A DNA stretch of 59,633 nucleotides from Desulfuromonadaceae bacterium (GCA_024636225.1 JAGXHN010000030.1:1-59633); one strand, 5' to 3'; positions 1 to 11,973 are shown, numbered from the stretch's first letter. The notes: a model not told the origin generated them from the sequence alone. Made by a program: numbers and translations.

Positions 1-545
<545 letters not shown>

Positions 546-547
546 CT

Positions 548-1105
548 ATGTACGATACTGTAATAAAACAAGCAAAAGGGTCGATGGCAAAAGCGATCGA
601 GAGTCTGAGGCGCGAATTGACCAAGGTTCGCACGGGCCGTGCGTCTGTCTCGCTGCTGGATGATATTTTTGTCGATTATTACGGTACCCCGACCCTGCTC
701 AGTCAGGTTGGGACTCTCGCTGCACCTGAGCCGCGACTTATTACAATCCAGCCCTGGGAGAAGAATCTGATTTCGGAGATTGAAAAAGCGATCTTAAAAT
801 CGGATCTTGGTCTGAATCCGTCTTCTGATGGAGTGTTGATCCGGCTCCCTATCCCCGCTTTGACCGAAGAGCGTCGCAAAGAGATGGCGAAACTGGCCAA
901 ACGGGTTGGTGAAGAGAGTAAAATCGCCATTCGCAATGCACGTCGTGAAGCCAACGAAGCGATCAAGAAGCTGGAGAAGGAGAAAGAGATCAGTGCTGAT
1001 GATCTCAAACGCGGCGAGAAGGATATCCAGAGTTTGACGGACGATTTTATCAAGCAGATCGATGATATCATCGCCGTCAAAGAAAAAGAGGTTATGGAGA
1101 TTTAG
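548..1105 (+). CDS. frr: Ribosome recycling factor
   Basis: Splits post-termination 70S ribosomes together with EF-G so that subunits can be reused; a soluble cytoplasmic protein. The 185-residue product matches the family's standard length. The N-terminal helix carries the VRTGRAS motif (residues 27-33), and the C-terminal half is the expected charged coiled-coil-forming helix rich in Lys and Glu. The ATG follows the pyrH stop by two bases, with ACAGGAGG overlapping the end of pyrH as ribosome-binding site, so the two genes are very likely cotranscribed and translationally coupled. Confidence 0.97.
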   Translation: MYDTVIKQAKGSMAKAIESLRRELTKVRTGRASVSLLDDIFVDYYGTPTLLSQVGTLAAPEPRLITIQPWEKNLISEIEKAILKSDLGLNPSSDGVLIRLPIPALTEERRKEMAKLAKRVGEESKIAIRNARREANEAIKKLEKEKEISADDLKRGEKDIQSLTDDFIKQIDDIIAVKEKEVMEI

Positions 1106-1144
1106 CGCCTCCCGTTTCTATCCGAAATCGAAAGGGTATTTTTT

Positions 1145-1306
1145 ATGATGAACATTACAGAAGAGTGCATCGCTTGTGGCAGCTGTGTTGCCAGTTGTCC
1201 GGTCAACGCAATTGTCGAAGCGGGTGATCTTTACAAAATAACAGAAGCCTGCACAGACTGTAAGGCCTGTGCCGACACCTGTCCCGTTAATGCGATTGTC
1301 GAATGA
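1145..1306 (+). CDS. Small 2[4Fe-4S] ferredoxin
   Basis: A 53-residue clostridial-type ferredoxin that would carry low-potential electrons on two [4Fe-4S] clusters in the cytoplasm. Two eight-iron signatures are seen, CIACGSCVASCP (residues 8-19) and CTDCKACADTCP (residues 36-47), each CxxCxxCxxxCP, and almost nothing else. The two halves are near-repeats, both ending in VNAIVE, which fits the internal duplication known for this family. It starts at ATG-ATG, 39 bases after frr, and is followed at once by a strong terminator. Its redox partner cannot be told from the sequence. Its insertion between frr and uppS is unusual. Confidence 0.93.
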   Translation: MMNITEECIACGSCVASCPVNAIVEAGDLYKITEACTDCKACADTCPVNAIVE

Positions 1307-1312
1307 CTCCAA

Positions 1313-1339
1313 GGCGCCCGGCCCGGGCGCTTTTTTTTT
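1313..1339 (+). terminator. Rho-independent terminator after the ferredoxin
   Basis: A GC-only dyad, GCGCCCG / CGGGCGC, is followed directly by nine T residues. It closes the pyrH-frr-ferredoxin unit before uppS. Confidence 0.9.
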
Positions 1340-1482
1340 GGCTTTTTCCCGCCTTGCCCGTCCGGGTGTTTCATGTTAAATTTTGCACGACTGATTAACC
1401 GCTCAAAGGGCGCAGCCATTTTGCCCCTTTATATGACGGGACACTTGCAGATATTTTTGAATTGTTACCAAGGGGTTTTCTT

Positions 1483-2235
1483 TTGCCGCATCTTCCAAAA
1501 CATCTCGCTATAATCATGGACGGTAACGGACGCTGGGCTCAGAAACGCCATCTTCCTCGAGTGATGGGACACCAAAAAGGGGTTGAATCGGTCCGATCCG
1601 TGGTTGAGGAGTGTCGATCTCTCGGCATCCCATATCTGACTCTCTACGCTTTCAGCTCAGAAAACTGGGGGCGGCCTGCTGAAGAAGTCTCTTCATTAAT
1701 GGGGTTGTTAGCCCGTTATCTGAGTAAAGAGCTTTCGACTCTTTTGACCCAGAAAATTCGACTGAATGTGATCGGTGAAATAGAGCGTTTACCGAAAAAC
1801 ATTTGTGATATCCTGACCGAAATTGTCACCAGGACGCAAGAGAACAGCGCCATGGTCTTGACTCTTGCTCTCTCCTACGGTTCCCGCAATGAGTTGCTTC
1901 GTGCCTGTCGTACTTTAGCACAAGAGGCTATAGACGGTACCTGCAGCCCGAAAGAGATCGATGAAAAGTTTTTTGCGTCCCGGCTTGATACAGCAGGGAT
2001 GCCTGATCCGGATTTTCTGATCCGCACCAGCGGTGAAATGCGGATCAGTAACTTTCTCCTCTGGCAGATGGCCTACGCTGAACTCTATTTTTGTCCCACT
2101 TATTGGCCTGATTTTAATAAGGAAGCACTGCAAACGGCTCTTTCTGAGTTCAGTCAGCGCAAGCGGCGTTTTGGTTTGACGGCTGAACAATTGAAACAGA
2201 ACGAAACGGATCCACATGGAGGGTCAGCCCATTAA
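1483..2235 (+). CDS. uppS: Undecaprenyl (isoprenyl) diphosphate synthase
   Basis: Condenses eight isopentenyl units with farnesyl diphosphate in cis to make undecaprenyl diphosphate, the lipid carrier for peptidoglycan and polysaccharide precursors. From the TTG at 1483 the product is 250 residues, the normal length. HLAIIMDGNGRWA holds the catalytic Asp (residue 13), and RTSGEMRISNFLLWQ is the C-terminal substrate-binding signature. I chose 1483 because AAGGGG sits seven bases upstream; an in-frame TTG at 1462 would add seven residues and lacks a ribosome site. The end overlaps cdsA by 20 bases. Confidence 0.95.
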   Translation: MPHLPKHLAIIMDGNGRWAQKRHLPRVMGHQKGVESVRSVVEECRSLGIPYLTLYAFSSENWGRPAEEVSSLMGLLARYLSKELSTLLTQKIRLNVIGEIERLPKNICDILTEIVTRTQENSAMVLTLALSYGSRNELLRACRTLAQEAIDGTCSPKEIDEKFFASRLDTAGMPDPDFLIRTSGEMRISNFLLWQMAYAELYFCPTYWPDFNKEALQTALSEFSQRKRRFGLTAEQLKQNETDPHGGSAH

Positions 2236-3028
2236 AACGCGAATTTCCACAGCACTGGTCGCGCTCCCGCTTCTTGTTCTTGTCATTATCTATTCATCGC
2301 AGAATTTTTTTAATCTGATGGTGACCATTGTTTCAGCTTTGGGACTGCATGAGTTTTTCAAAATGAGTCTGCCGACTGAACGTTTTTTTGAACGGAATCT
2401 GGCGACGGTTGCCGGTGCCCTGTTTGCCGGTTTTCTCTGTTGGCAGCCGTCTGAGTCGGCTGTGCTGATCGTTGCAGGACTCTTTATGCTGTTCGCCATG
2501 GTCTACCTGTTTCGCTTCCGCGATCTGTCAACAGTGATGGCCCAACTCGGTATTACGGTGATAGGGTTTTTGTATCTGCCGCTCATGCTCAGTTTTCTGC
2601 CCAAACTCAGAACTCTCGAATCCGGCGTAGAATGGGTCTTTTTAGTACTGGTTCTGGTTATGGTTGGGGATTCGGCTGCTTATTTTGTCGGTTCATCTAT
2701 AGGCAAGACCAAGCTCTATCCGGCAATCAGTCCGAATAAAAGTGTTGAGGGGGCTGTTGGCGGGCTGGCCGGCAGTCTGGCCGCTGTATCGATTTATACC
2801 CTCTTTTTCTTGCCGGAACTCGGCTTTTTTTCTATCGTTCTTATCGTTTTTCTGGTCGGTATCCTCTCGCAGATCGGTGATCTTTTCGAATCGATGCTGA
2901 AACGCAGCTGTAATGTTAAAGACTCCGGGAAAATGATCCCCGGCCATGGCGGTCTGCTCGACCGTCTTGATAGTTTGCTCTTTGCTTTTCCGACGGCTTA
3001 CTGTCTCGCACTGTTTCTCGGTAACTGA
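2216..3028 (+). CDS. cdsA: Phosphatidate cytidylyltransferase (CDP-diglyceride synthase)
   Basis: Makes CDP-diacylglycerol from phosphatidate and CTP at the inner membrane, the branch point for all phospholipids. The 270-residue protein is a run of hydrophobic segments, as expected for this polytopic enzyme, and carries the C-terminal family signature [18 protein letters not shown] followed by DRLD. It starts inside the end of uppS (GGAGGG lies just after its ATG, so its ribosome site must be upstream within uppS) and ends five bases before dxr. Its product feeds pssA at 12.6 kb in this window. Confidence 0.95.
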   Translation: MEGQPIKTRISTALVALPLLVLVIIYSSQNFFNLMVTIVSALGLHEFFKMSLPTERFFERNLATVAGALFAGFLCWQPSESAVLIVAGLFMLFAMVYLFRFRDLSTVMAQLGITVIGFLYLPLMLSFLPKLRTLESGVEWVFLVLVLVMVGDSAAYFVGSSIGKTKLYPAISPNKSVEGAVGGLAGSLAAVSIYTLFFLPELGFFSIVLIVFLVGILSQIGDLFESMLKRSCNVKDSGKMIPGHGGLLDRLDSLLFAFPTAYCLALFLGN

Positions 3029-3033
3029 TTGTC

Positions 3034-4194
3034 ATGAAGAGACTGACCATACTTGGCTCTACCGGATCGATTGGCGTCAATACACTTGAGATTGTTTCGG
3101 CTCATCCTGACCGGTTTCAGATTAAGGCGCTTACTGCCGGTTATAATCTTGATCTTCTCCTGCAACAGATAGATAAGCACCATCCTGATCTTGTGTCGGT
3201 GATGTCAGCCGACGATGCTGTCCGGTTGCGAAAACGGGTCGGTGCTGATGGTCCGGAGATTCTTTCCGGAGCAGAAGGGTTGATCGCCTGCGCGACCTTT
3301 CCGGATGCCGACATGGTGGTTTCGGCGATTGTCGGCGCGGCCGGACTGGTTCCGACGATGGCTGCTATTGAAGCGGGGAAGGATATTGCTCTGGCCAATA
3401 AGGAGTCGCTGGTTACAGCCGGGGTATTGGTGATGCAGGCGGCTGCAAAGAAAAAGATTCGACTTTTTCCCATCGACAGTGAACATTCGGCAATCTTTCA
3501 ATCGCTGCAAGGACATCGCGCCCGGGATGTTCGCCGCCTGATTCTGACCGCCTCTGGCGGCCCGTTTCTGCATCACACTTCGACCTCTTTGCAGCATGTT
3601 ACACTTGCCGATGCTCTGGCTCATCCCAAGTGGAACATGGGGCGCAAAATAAGTATCGATTCGGCGACGATGATGAATAAAGGGCTGGAAGTAATCGAGG
3701 CCCGCTGGCTGTTTGATCTCCCTTCTGAGCGGATTGCGGTTCATATTCATCCCCAGAGTGTTGTTCATTCAATGGTTGAATATATTGATGGCTCGGTGAT
3801 GGCGCAGCTCGGGATTCCCGATATGAAAGGCCCCATCGCCTACGCACTCTCTTATCCTGAGCGTTTACCCCTCGATTTACCCCCTCTCGATCTGTGTCAG
3901 ATGGGAGCGTTGACCTTCAGTCAGCCGGATACGCAACTGTTTCCATGCCTCGGTCTGGCTTATCAGGCTTTGTCAGCCGGTGAGTCTTTTCCTGCTGTAC
4001 TGAATGCAGCAAATGAGGTTGCGGTCGGAGCCTTCTTGTCAAAACAGATTCTATTTACTTCAATTGTCGATATTATTAGCGCGACTCTTGATCAGCACCA
4101 GACTGTAAAGTTGAACCATATTGACGATGTGTTACACGTCGATCGCTGGGCGCGTGACAGGGCACAAGGTTTTTTACGACAAAATCTGATATAG
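3034..4194 (+). CDS. dxr: 1-deoxy-D-xylulose 5-phosphate reductoisomerase
   Basis: Second step of the MEP isoprenoid pathway: rearranges and reduces DXP to 2-C-methyl-D-erythritol 4-phosphate using NADPH and a divalent metal. The 386-residue length is typical. The N-terminal Rossmann motif GSTGSIG (residues 8-14), LANKES, the metal and substrate motif [11 protein letters not shown], and [19 protein letters not shown] are present. The position between cdsA and rseP is the classic one for this gene, so lipid-carrier synthesis (uppS), its isoprenoid precursors (dxr) and phospholipid synthesis (cdsA) are probably coexpressed. Confidence 0.97.
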   Translation: MKRLTILGSTGSIGVNTLEIVSAHPDRFQIKALTAGYNLDLLLQQIDKHHPDLVSVMSADDAVRLRKRVGADGPEILSGAEGLIACATFPDADMVVSAIVGAAGLVPTMAAIEAGKDIALANKESLVTAGVLVMQAAAKKKIRLFPIDSEHSAIFQSLQGHRARDVRRLILTASGGPFLHHTSTSLQHVTLADALAHPKWNMGRKISIDSATMMNKGLEVIEARWLFDLPSERIAVHIHPQSVVHSMVEYIDGSVMAQLGIPDMKGPIAYALSYPERLPLDLPPLDLCQMGALTFSQPDTQLFPCLGLAYQALSAGESFPAVLNAANEVAVGAFLSKQILFTSIVDIISATLDQHQTVKLNHIDDVLHVDRWARDRAQGFLRQNLI

Positions 4195-4239
4195 CAAGTC
4201 TGTTTTAATCTTTAGAACAGATGGTTAGGGAGTTTATTT

Positions 4240-5553
4240 GTGACAGCTGTTTTTGGAATATTCATGCTCGGGGTCCTGGTTTTTGTTCATGAAATGGGAC
4301 ATTTTCTGGTCGCCAAGGCCAACGGAGTCAAGGTGCTCAAATTCTCTCTCGGTTTCGGTCCGAAGCTGGTGAGTCGAAAGTGGGGAGAGACAGAATATCT
4401 GATTTGTGCCATCCCGCTCGGTGGTTATGTTCAGATGCTGGGTGAAGGGGGCGGGGAGCAGGGGGAAAACGCACCTCTCACCCCGGAAGAGGAGCAACGC
4501 TCTTTTTCTCACAAATCTGCCGGCAAGCGGATTGCGATAGTCGCCGCCGGCCCCTTGATGAATCTGCTTCTTCCGTTTCTGATTCTGCCGATCGCCTTTA
4601 TGTCCGGTGTGAACATGCCGGTTTTTCTCGATAATCCCGCTTGTATCGATTATGTCGTTGCCGACTCGGATGCGTCACGGGCCGGAGTTCAAGTTGGCGA
4701 TTGTATTACGGCCATCGGTAGCGAACCGGTTGAAACCTGGCAAAAAGGGAACCTCGCCCTGGTCTCTGCTGCGGGTAAAAATATTCGTTTGACGGTTGAA
4801 CGGGAGAACAAAACTGTCGATCTGTTGATTCGACCCGAAAACAACGGTCTGGACGGCTTGATGGCGCTCGGTATTTTTCCGGTGGAGCCTGCGATTATTG
4901 GCGGTCTTCAGGCGGATGGACCTGCCATGAGAGCCGGCCTGCAGGTCGGCGATCATATCATTGAGATCTCGGGGAAGCCGGTCCGTAACTGGTTTGATAT
5001 GACCTCCCTGATCCAGACCGGTGAGGGGCGTGAAGAGTCGTTTGTTATTGATCGTAACGGGGAGATTCTGACGGTTCAACTCGCACCGACAATGGGTGAA
5101 ACCGGCAAACTGCTGGTCGGGATCGTCAAGGGGCACGATGTTGAAACCAGAAGCTTCGGCCTGATCGATTCGATCTCCAAAGGGGGCGAGCAGACGGTCG
5201 AACTGATCAAATTGACCGTCGTTTTTGTACAAAAACTCTTTTCCGGCGATGTTTCGTCTAAAAATATCGGCGGGATGATTTCCGTTGTGGAGTTTGCCGG
5301 TGAAGCGGCCCAGACCGGAGTTGCCGCTCTTTTGACAATGCTTGCATTTATCAGCATACAACTGGGGATTTTGAATCTGCTCCCGATTCCGATTCTGGAT
5401 GGGGGGCATCTGCTGTTCAGTCTGATTGAATTGATCACCCGTCGTCCGGTGCCGATGCGAATACGTGAACCTGCCCAGCAGATTGGTCTGATGCTGCTTC
5501 TGGCGTTAATGGCCTTTGCCTTGTACAACGACATTTTGCGTAAGTTTCTGTAA
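4240..5553 (+). CDS. rseP: RIP metalloprotease RseP (site-2 protease)
   Basis: Intramembrane zinc protease that cleaves anti-sigma factors (RseA in E. coli) and remnant signal peptides. The 437-residue protein starts with GTG. HEMGH at residues 17-21 in the first membrane segment provides two zinc ligands and the catalytic Glu, and NLLPIPILDGGH near residues 379-390 provides the third ligand. Two PDZ domains lie between (about 115-190 and 200-285), as in E. coli RseP. No rseA or rpoE is visible in this window, so its substrate here is unknown. A second, shorter site-2 protease lies at 27.9 kb. Confidence 0.96.
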   Translation: MTAVFGIFMLGVLVFVHEMGHFLVAKANGVKVLKFSLGFGPKLVSRKWGETEYLICAIPLGGYVQMLGEGGGEQGENAPLTPEEEQRSFSHKSAGKRIAIVAAGPLMNLLLPFLILPIAFMSGVNMPVFLDNPACIDYVVADSDASRAGVQVGDCITAIGSEPVETWQKGNLALVSAAGKNIRLTVERENKTVDLLIRPENNGLDGLMALGIFPVEPAIIGGLQADGPAMRAGLQVGDHIIEISGKPVRNWFDMTSLIQTGEGREESFVIDRNGEILTVQLAPTMGETGKLLVGIVKGHDVETRSFGLIDSISKGGEQTVELIKLTVVFVQKLFSGDVSSKNIGGMISVVEFAGEAAQTGVAALLTMLAFISIQLGILNLLPIPILDGGHLLFSLIELITRRPVPMRIREPAQQIGLMLLLALMAFALYNDILRKFL

Positions 5554-5564
5554 GGACGTCATCC

Positions 5565-6260
5565 ATGCTCGCCGAACTGATCTTGACTATTGCAACCGCC
5601 ACTCCGGTCGGAAGTATTGCTCTGACTCGTGGTGAAGAGCTGCTCGCCGAACTGACCCTGAAGCCGTTCGGGTCGCATAGTGATTTTCTGATTCCGGCTA
5701 TCGATGAAATTTTGCAACGGACCGGTACGGCTATAGAAGAGATCGATGCCTTTGCTGCTGTGGTCGGTCCAGGCGCTTTTACGGGGTTGCGGGTCGGGGT
5801 TTCGACGGTCAAAGGGTTGGCGCAAGCGACCGGTAAGCCCGTGATTGCCGTCTCCTCCCTGAAAACCCTTGCCATGCAGGCTTTTGACGCCGGTCTGCCG
5901 ATCTGTGCACTCCTAGATGCCCGTAAAGGGGAGGTTTACTCAGGTCTGTTTCAGTATCGCAACGGTTTTCCTGAACCGACTATGCGCGAGAGGGTCGCGC
6001 CCCCTGAAACCGTTCTCGAATCGATCCGTGATCATACTGTCTTTATCGGCGATGGCTGTCGTCCTTATCGGACCCTGATCGTTCGCCACTGTGCGCAGCA
6101 TGCACACTTTGCCCCCTGGGTTGCCAACCCTTTGCGGGCAAGTTACGCTGCCATGCTTGCGCATGAACTTTATCGCAATGGAGAGGTTGTTTCAGCGCTC
6201 GAATTACTGCCGGTCTATATCCGCCTTTCCGAGGCGGAAATTAATCAGATTAAAGGGTGA
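5565..6260 (+). CDS. tsaB: tRNA threonylcarbamoyladenosine biosynthesis protein TsaB
   Basis: Partner of TsaD and TsaE in forming the t6A37 base of ANN-decoding tRNAs. The 231-residue ASKHA-fold protein has GPGAFTGLRVG (about residues 67-77), the family hallmark, and a conserved DARKGEVYSGLF segment. It lacks the metal-binding histidines of TsaD, as expected for the non-catalytic scaffold subunit. It follows rseP by 11 bases with AAGGACG as a plausible ribosome site, so it is probably the last gene of the uppS-cdsA-dxr-rseP operon. Confidence 0.93.
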   Translation: MLAELILTIATATPVGSIALTRGEELLAELTLKPFGSHSDFLIPAIDEILQRTGTAIEEIDAFAAVVGPGAFTGLRVGVSTVKGLAQATGKPVIAVSSLKTLAMQAFDAGLPICALLDARKGEVYSGLFQYRNGFPEPTMRERVAPPETVLESIRDHTVFIGDGCRPYRTLIVRHCAQHAHFAPWVANPLRASYAAMLAHELYRNGEVVSALELLPVYIRLSEAEINQIKG

Positions 6261-6279
6261 TAAATGCGTGTATAGACAG

Positions 6280-6308
6280 TTGACAACCGGATGGCCATCC
6301 TTTATTTT
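6280..6308 (+). promoter_or_regulatory. Candidate sigma-70 promoter for the YdcH-like gene
   Basis: TTGACA (6280-6285), a 17-base spacer and TATTTT (6303-6308) lie between tsaB and the YdcH-like gene, giving a short leader before AGGAGG. The -35 is perfect and the -10 matches at four positions. Confidence 0.5.
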
Positions 6309-6352
6309 GGAACCAGGTTTTATTTCCATCGTTAACCCTCCAGGAGGTACCA

Positions 6353-6571
6353 ATGGAACAAATAGACACGGCTGTGGTTGAGCAACTTGTATTTGAAAAT
6401 CCGCGTTTTAGAAAACTGTATGAAGAACACGCTCTTTTTGAAAAAGAATTACAGCAACTCGATAATCGACCTCACCTGACTCCTGACGATGAAATACAAC
6501 GGAAAAAAATACAGAAGCTGAAACTGGCGGGTAAGGATGAAATGAATAAAATTTTAGCTCAGGTTCAGTAA
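6353..6571 (+). CDS. YdcH-like (DUF465) small coiled-coil protein
   Basis: A 72-residue, highly charged, helix-forming protein of the YdcH/DUF465 type; the biological role of the family is not established. The core pattern, FxxLYEEHxxxxxELxxL followed by a D-E-I-xRKKxQKLKLKDEM-like segment, is visible (residues 18-60). CAGGAGG lies seven bases before ATG. It has a consensus promoter upstream and a terminator downstream, so it is apparently a single-gene transcription unit placed between the uppS-tsaB and ilv operons. Confidence 0.8.
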   Translation: MEQIDTAVVEQLVFENPRFRKLYEEHALFEKELQQLDNRPHLTPDDEIQRKKIQKLKLAGKDEMNKILAQVQ

Positions 6572-6614
6572 TAAATTTATTTTTTTAGTGTGGCTGTTTG
6601 GTTGAGACTTAAGT

Positions 6615-6650
6615 GACAGGGGTCCTCTCGGGCCCCTGTCGTTTCTTTAT
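6615..6650 (+). terminator. Rho-independent terminator after the YdcH-like gene
   Basis: GACAGGGG (6615-6622) pairs with CCCCTGTC (6633-6640) and is followed by the T-rich tail GTTTCTTTAT. It separates this unit from ilvD. Confidence 0.85.
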
Positions 6651-6687
6651 TTTAGCTCTTTAAAAGAGTATTAATCGGGAAATTTTT

Positions 6688-8529
6688 ATGAGCCGTTTAC
6701 GTTCGGATACCACGACAGCCGGTCAAAAAATGGCGGGCGCCCGGGCTCTCTGGCGCGCAACCGGAGTGAAAAACAGCGATTTTGGCAAACCGGTTATCGC
6801 TGTGGTCAACTCCTTCACCCAGTTTGTTCCCGGGCATGTTCATCTTCACAGCATCGGACAGATGGTTGTTGCCGAGATAGAGAGAAGTGGTGGAATCGCC
6901 AAAGAGTTTAATACCATGGCGATTTGTGACGGCATTGCCATGGGGCATAACGGTATGCTTTACAGCCTGCCGTCCCGGGAACTGATTGCCGATACGGTCG
7001 AGTATATGGCCAATGCACATTGTGTCGATGCCCTGGTCTGCATCTCTAATTGCGACAAAGTTACGCCCGGGATGCTCATGGCTTCAATGCGTCTGAATAT
7101 CCCGACTGTTTTCGTCAGCGGTGGACCGATGGAAGCGGGTAAAACACGGATCGACGGTGAAGATGTCCGTCTCGATCTGGTCGATGCCATGGTCGCGGCT
7201 GCAACGCCCGGTATCAGCGAAGATCTGATCGGCAAATATGAGCGTTCAGCCTGTCCGACCTGTGGTTCCTGCTCCGGGATGTTTACCGCCAATTCGATGA
7301 ATTGCTTGAGCGAGGCCCTCGGAATGAGTCTGCCTGGCAACGGGAGTCTGTTGGCAACTCACGCCCTGCGCAAGGAGCTGTTCCTGAAGGCGGGTCGTCT
7401 CGTCGTCTCTCTTGCAGAACGCTACTACAAAGAGGGTGACGTTTCGGTGCTGCCACGAGCGATCGCCACGAAGGCTGCTTTTGAAAATGCGATGCGACTC
7501 GATATCGCTATGGGTGGTTCAACCAACACAGTTCTACATCTTTTGGCTGTTGCGCATGAAGCCGGGGTCGATTTTACGATGCCGGATATCAATCGTTTGT
7601 CTCTCGGCACGCCGAATCTCTGTAAAGTTGCCCCTTCGGTGCAGCATTATCACATGGAGGACGTGCATCGTGCTGGCGGTGTTTACGGGATTCTCGCCGA
7701 GTTGGATCGCGGCAAAATGTTGAACAGGGATGTTCCGACTGTTCACTCCAGCAGTATCGGTGAGGCGGTCGCACAGTGGGACGTTACCACCGGCGATCCG
7801 TCGGTCAAGGCTTTTTATTCTGCCGCTCCGGGGAACGTCCCGACACTTGAGCCGTTCAGTCAGAATTCCGAGTGGGAGCCTGATGTCGATCGCCGGGCGG
7901 GGTGCATCCGTGATATCGAACATGCCTACAGCACCGACGGTGGACTCGCTGTTCTGTACGGCAATCTCGCTCCTGATGGCTGTATTGTCAAAACAGCCGG
8001 GGTCGATGAGTCGGTCTGGACGTTTACAGGGCCGGCACGCATCTTCGAGAGTCAGGAAGAGGCGATAGACGGGATTCTGGGCGATCAGGTGCAAGCGGGG
8101 GATGTTGTAATTATCCGTTATGAAGGGCCCAAAGGGGGCCCCGGTATGCAGGAGATGCTCTACCCGACCAGTTACCTGAAGTCTAAAGGACTCGGAAAAT
8201 CGTGTGCTCTGATCACCGATGGTCGTTTTTCTGGTGGAACCTCCGGCCTCTCCATCGGCCATGTTTCACCCGAAGCGGCAGAAAAGGGGGAGATCGGATT
8301 AGTGATGGATGGGGATCAGGTTGTCATCGATATTCCGAATCGGATCTTACGGCTCGATGTGGAGCCAAAAGAGCTGATGCGACGTCGTGCTCTGATGGAG
8401 TCTGCCGGATCGGGCGCCTGGAAGCCGGTGAATCGTCTGAGGGGAGTAAGTGTAGCACTCAAGGCTTATGCTCTTCTGACCACCAGCGCCGCCCAAGGTG
8501 CCGTGCGCAAACTTGATGATAAAGATTAG
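6688..8529 (+). CDS. ilvD: Dihydroxy-acid dehydratase
   Basis: Dehydrates 2,3-dihydroxy-isovalerate and 2,3-dihydroxy-3-methylvalerate to the 2-keto acids that become valine and isoleucine. The 613-residue length fits the longer E. coli-like class. The iron-sulfur cysteines are seen in [12 protein letters not shown] and in [26 protein letters not shown] near the C-terminus is the substrate-site motif. GGGAAA precedes ATG, a weak ribosome site. It begins the ilvD-ilvB-ilvN-ilvC cluster, 47 bases before ilvB. No T-box or leader-peptide attenuator was seen in the 37 bases between the preceding terminator and the gene. Confidence 0.97.
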   Translation: MSRLRSDTTTAGQKMAGARALWRATGVKNSDFGKPVIAVVNSFTQFVPGHVHLHSIGQMVVAEIERSGGIAKEFNTMAICDGIAMGHNGMLYSLPSRELIADTVEYMANAHCVDALVCISNCDKVTPGMLMASMRLNIPTVFVSGGPMEAGKTRIDGEDVRLDLVDAMVAAATPGISEDLIGKYERSACPTCGSCSGMFTANSMNCLSEALGMSLPGNGSLLATHALRKELFLKAGRLVVSLAERYYKEGDVSVLPRAIATKAAFENAMRLDIAMGGSTNTVLHLLAVAHEAGVDFTMPDINRLSLGTPNLCKVAPSVQHYHMEDVHRAGGVYGILAELDRGKMLNRDVPTVHSSSIGEAVAQWDVTTGDPSVKAFYSAAPGNVPTLEPFSQNSEWEPDVDRRAGCIRDIEHAYSTDGGLAVLYGNLAPDGCIVKTAGVDESVWTFTGPARIFESQEEAIDGILGDQVQAGDVVIIRYEGPKGGPGMQEMLYPTSYLKSKGLGKSCALITDGRFSGGTSGLSIGHVSPEAAEKGEIGLVMDGDQVVIDIPNRILRLDVEPKELMRRRALMESAGSGAWKPVNRLRGVSVALKAYALLTTSAAQGAVRKLDDKD

Positions 8530-8576
8530 CTCTACTCTGCTGTCTTTTGACATGTAACTTTATGGGAGTAATTCGT

Positions 8577-10277
8577 ATGAAAATGACTGGATCCCAGATT
8601 CTTCTGGCCTGTTTGGAGCAAGAGGGTATTGATACTGTTTTCGGTTATCCGGGCGGAACGGTTATTAATATTTATGACGATTTGATGAAGTCGAATACAA
8701 TTCGTCACATTCTTCCCCGGCACGAGCAGGCGGGAGTTCATGCTGCTGACGGCTATGCCAGGGCGACCGGAAAGGTCGGGGTTGCTATTGCGACCAGCGG
8801 CCCTGGTGCCACCAACACTGTAACCGGTATCGCCACGGCCTACATGGATTCGATCCCCATGGTTGTGATTTGCGGGCAGGTTCCGACAGCCTTGATCGGC
8901 AATGATGCCTTTCAGGAAGCGGATATGATCGGTATCACCCGACCGATTACCAAACACAACTACCTGGTCCGGGATGTCAAAGATCTGGCGAGAATCCTCA
9001 AACAAGCTTTCTATATTGCCCGAACCGGGCGACCGGGACCGGTGCTGGTCGATCTGCCGAAAGATGTGCAGACCGCCTCCACTATTTTTGAATATCCTGA
9101 TTCGGTCGATCTGCGTGGTTATAAACCGAACTACAGTGGTAACGCTCGCCAGGTAGCCAAGGCGATCAAGATGATTCTGGCTGCAAAAAAACCGGTTATT
9201 TATGTCGGTGGTGGTGCAACCTTGTCCAATGCCGACAAAGAGCTGATTGCATTTGCCGAGACGATTCAGGCGCCGCTGACGACCACATTGATGGGGATGG
9301 CCTCCTTTCCGAAACGCCACCCCCTCTCGCTCGGTATGCTTGGAATGCACGGGACCTACTACGCTAATATGGCTGTGACCAGCTCCGATTTGCTGATCGC
9401 CATCGGCGCACGATTTGACGATCGTGTAACGGGGAAGATATCGACATTCGCTCCCGATGCGAAGATTATTCATATCGATATCGATCCAACTTCGATCAAA
9501 AAAAATGTGCGGGTTGATCTGCCGATCGTCGGCGATCTCAAGGATGTTTTGCTGAAGATGCTGAAACAACTGAAGGAGGTTCCTGACGAAGTTGAGGCGA
9601 TGGTTGCACAAACCACAGCCTGGCGTGCGGAAGTTGATGCCATGAAGCTGTCGCATCCGATGACCTACACCCCATCCAAAAGTGTCATTAAACCGCAATT
9701 TGTCATTGAGAAACTACGTGAACTCTCAGATGATGATGCGATCGTGACGACGGAAGTCGGTCAACATCAGATGTGGACCGCCCAATTTTTCGATTTCACC
9801 CAGCCGCGCACCTTCCTGACCTCTGGTGGACTCGGGACGATGGGGTACGGACTGCCAGCGGCTCTTGGCGCTCAGGCCGCTTTTCCTGATCGTCAGGTGA
9901 TCGATATTTCAGGAGACGGATCATTCCAGATGAATTCTCAGGAGCTTGCAACTCTGGTACAGAACCGTCTGCCGGTCAAAATTGTGATTCTTAACAATAA
10001 CTTCCTCGGTATGGTTCGTCAGTGGCAGCAGCTCTTTTTTGACAAACGCTACAGCCAGACCTGCCTTGAATCGCCGATCGATTTTGTGAAATTGGCTGAT
10101 GCTTATGGCGCAACCGGTTTTACCACCAGCAAGCCCGAAGAAGTCGAGATGATCATCAAGAAGGCTTTTGCAACCCCCGGCCCGGTTATTATGGAATTTA
10201 AAATTTCCCGGGAAGAGAATGTTATGCCGATGGTTCCGGCCGGAGCCGGTATTAATGAAATGGTCCTCGCTTCGTAA
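8577..10277 (+). CDS. ilvB: Acetolactate synthase, large (catalytic) subunit
   Basis: ThDP-, Mg- and FAD-dependent condensation of two pyruvates, or pyruvate with 2-ketobutyrate, the committed step of branched-chain amino acid synthesis. From ATG 8577 the product is 566 residues. Glu50 in PRHEQAG activates ThDP, and [12 protein letters not shown] ending in ILNNN is the ThDP/Mg motif. I chose 8577 because GGGAG lies eight bases upstream; a TTG at 8547 adds ten residues with no conservation expected. It is followed 28 bases later by its regulatory subunit ilvN. Confidence 0.97.
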   Translation: MKMTGSQILLACLEQEGIDTVFGYPGGTVINIYDDLMKSNTIRHILPRHEQAGVHAADGYARATGKVGVAIATSGPGATNTVTGIATAYMDSIPMVVICGQVPTALIGNDAFQEADMIGITRPITKHNYLVRDVKDLARILKQAFYIARTGRPGPVLVDLPKDVQTASTIFEYPDSVDLRGYKPNYSGNARQVAKAIKMILAAKKPVIYVGGGATLSNADKELIAFAETIQAPLTTTLMGMASFPKRHPLSLGMLGMHGTYYANMAVTSSDLLIAIGARFDDRVTGKISTFAPDAKIIHIDIDPTSIKKNVRVDLPIVGDLKDVLLKMLKQLKEVPDEVEAMVAQTTAWRAEVDAMKLSHPMTYTPSKSVIKPQFVIEKLRELSDDDAIVTTEVGQHQMWTAQFFDFTQPRTFLTSGGLGTMGYGLPAALGAQAAFPDRQVIDISGDGSFQMNSQELATLVQNRLPVKIVILNNNFLGMVRQWQQLFFDKRYSQTCLESPIDFVKLADAYGATGFTTSKPEEVEMIIKKAFATPGPVIMEFKISREENVMPMVPAGAGINEMVLAS

Positions 10278-10305
10278 CGCGCCCGAATCTACAGGAGATT
10301 TTTTG

Positions 10306-10800
10306 ATGAAACATACAATAACTGTTCTGGTTGAAAATGAATTCGGGGTTTTGAGCCGGGTGTCCGGGCTGTTTTCCGGTCGTGGTTTTAATATCGAATC
10401 CCTTTCAGTCGCACCGACCCTCGATGAGTCGATCTCCCGTATGACGATTGTTACTTCAGGAGACGACCGGATTCTTGAGCAGGTCACCAAGCAGCTGAAT
10501 AAATTGATCGATACGATCAAGGTGATCGATTTTACCGGTGAGGGTGAAGCCTACGTAGAGCGCGAACTTATTCTTATCAAGGTGACTGCAGAGGAAGGGA
10601 CCAGGGCGGAAGTGATGCGCATCGCCGACATTTTCCGGGCGAATGTCATCGATGTGACCCCACGCTCTTATACCCTTGAGATCATGGGCTCTCCTGATAA
10701 GATTGCAGCAGTGATCGAGTTGCTCAAGCCGATTGGTATCAAGGAACTGGTTCGGACAGGTCCGTTAGCTCTCGGACGTGGTCCCAAGGGGTGGCGATAA
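10306..10800 (+). CDS. ilvN: Acetolactate synthase, small (regulatory) subunit
   Basis: Binds IlvB, raises its activity and confers feedback inhibition by valine. The 164-residue length matches the IlvH/IlvN class with an N-terminal ACT domain (about residues 4-78, starting TITVLVENEFGVLSRVSG) and the ALS_ss_C domain (about 85-158). ACAGGAGA lies eight bases before the ATG at 10306. Reading could extend upstream into ilvB, but that would be overlap with no ribosome site. The gene is followed by a 102-base gap before ilvC. Confidence 0.95.
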   Translation: MKHTITVLVENEFGVLSRVSGLFSGRGFNIESLSVAPTLDESISRMTIVTSGDDRILEQVTKQLNKLIDTIKVIDFTGEGEAYVERELILIKVTAEEGTRAEVMRIADIFRANVIDVTPRSYTLEIMGSPDKIAAVIELLKPIGIKELVRTGPLALGRGPKGWR

Positions 10801-10860
10801 CGAAAACCCGTTGGTAATTTTGGTCGTATTGTGGTACAAAATTTATTTAGTTTGATATAG

Positions 10861-11919
<1,059 letters not shown>

Positions 11920-11926
11920 TTTCATT

Positions 11927-11958
11927 GTCGGGGAGAGTATTGCTCTCCCCGACTCTTT
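11927..11958 (+). terminator. Rho-independent terminator between ilvC and psd
   Basis: GTCGGGGAGAG (11927-11937) pairs perfectly with CTCTCCCCGAC (11943-11953) across a five-base loop and is followed by TCTTTT. It ends 15 bases before the psd start, so psd expression needs read-through or a promoter inside or upstream of the hairpin. Confidence 0.88.
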
Positions 11959-11973
11959 TGATTGGGGTATCGT

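Noticed and set aside
3205..3768. Minus-strand ORF of 187 codons inside dxr
   Set aside because: Antisense shadow of a strongly conserved gene; no ribosome site or domain.
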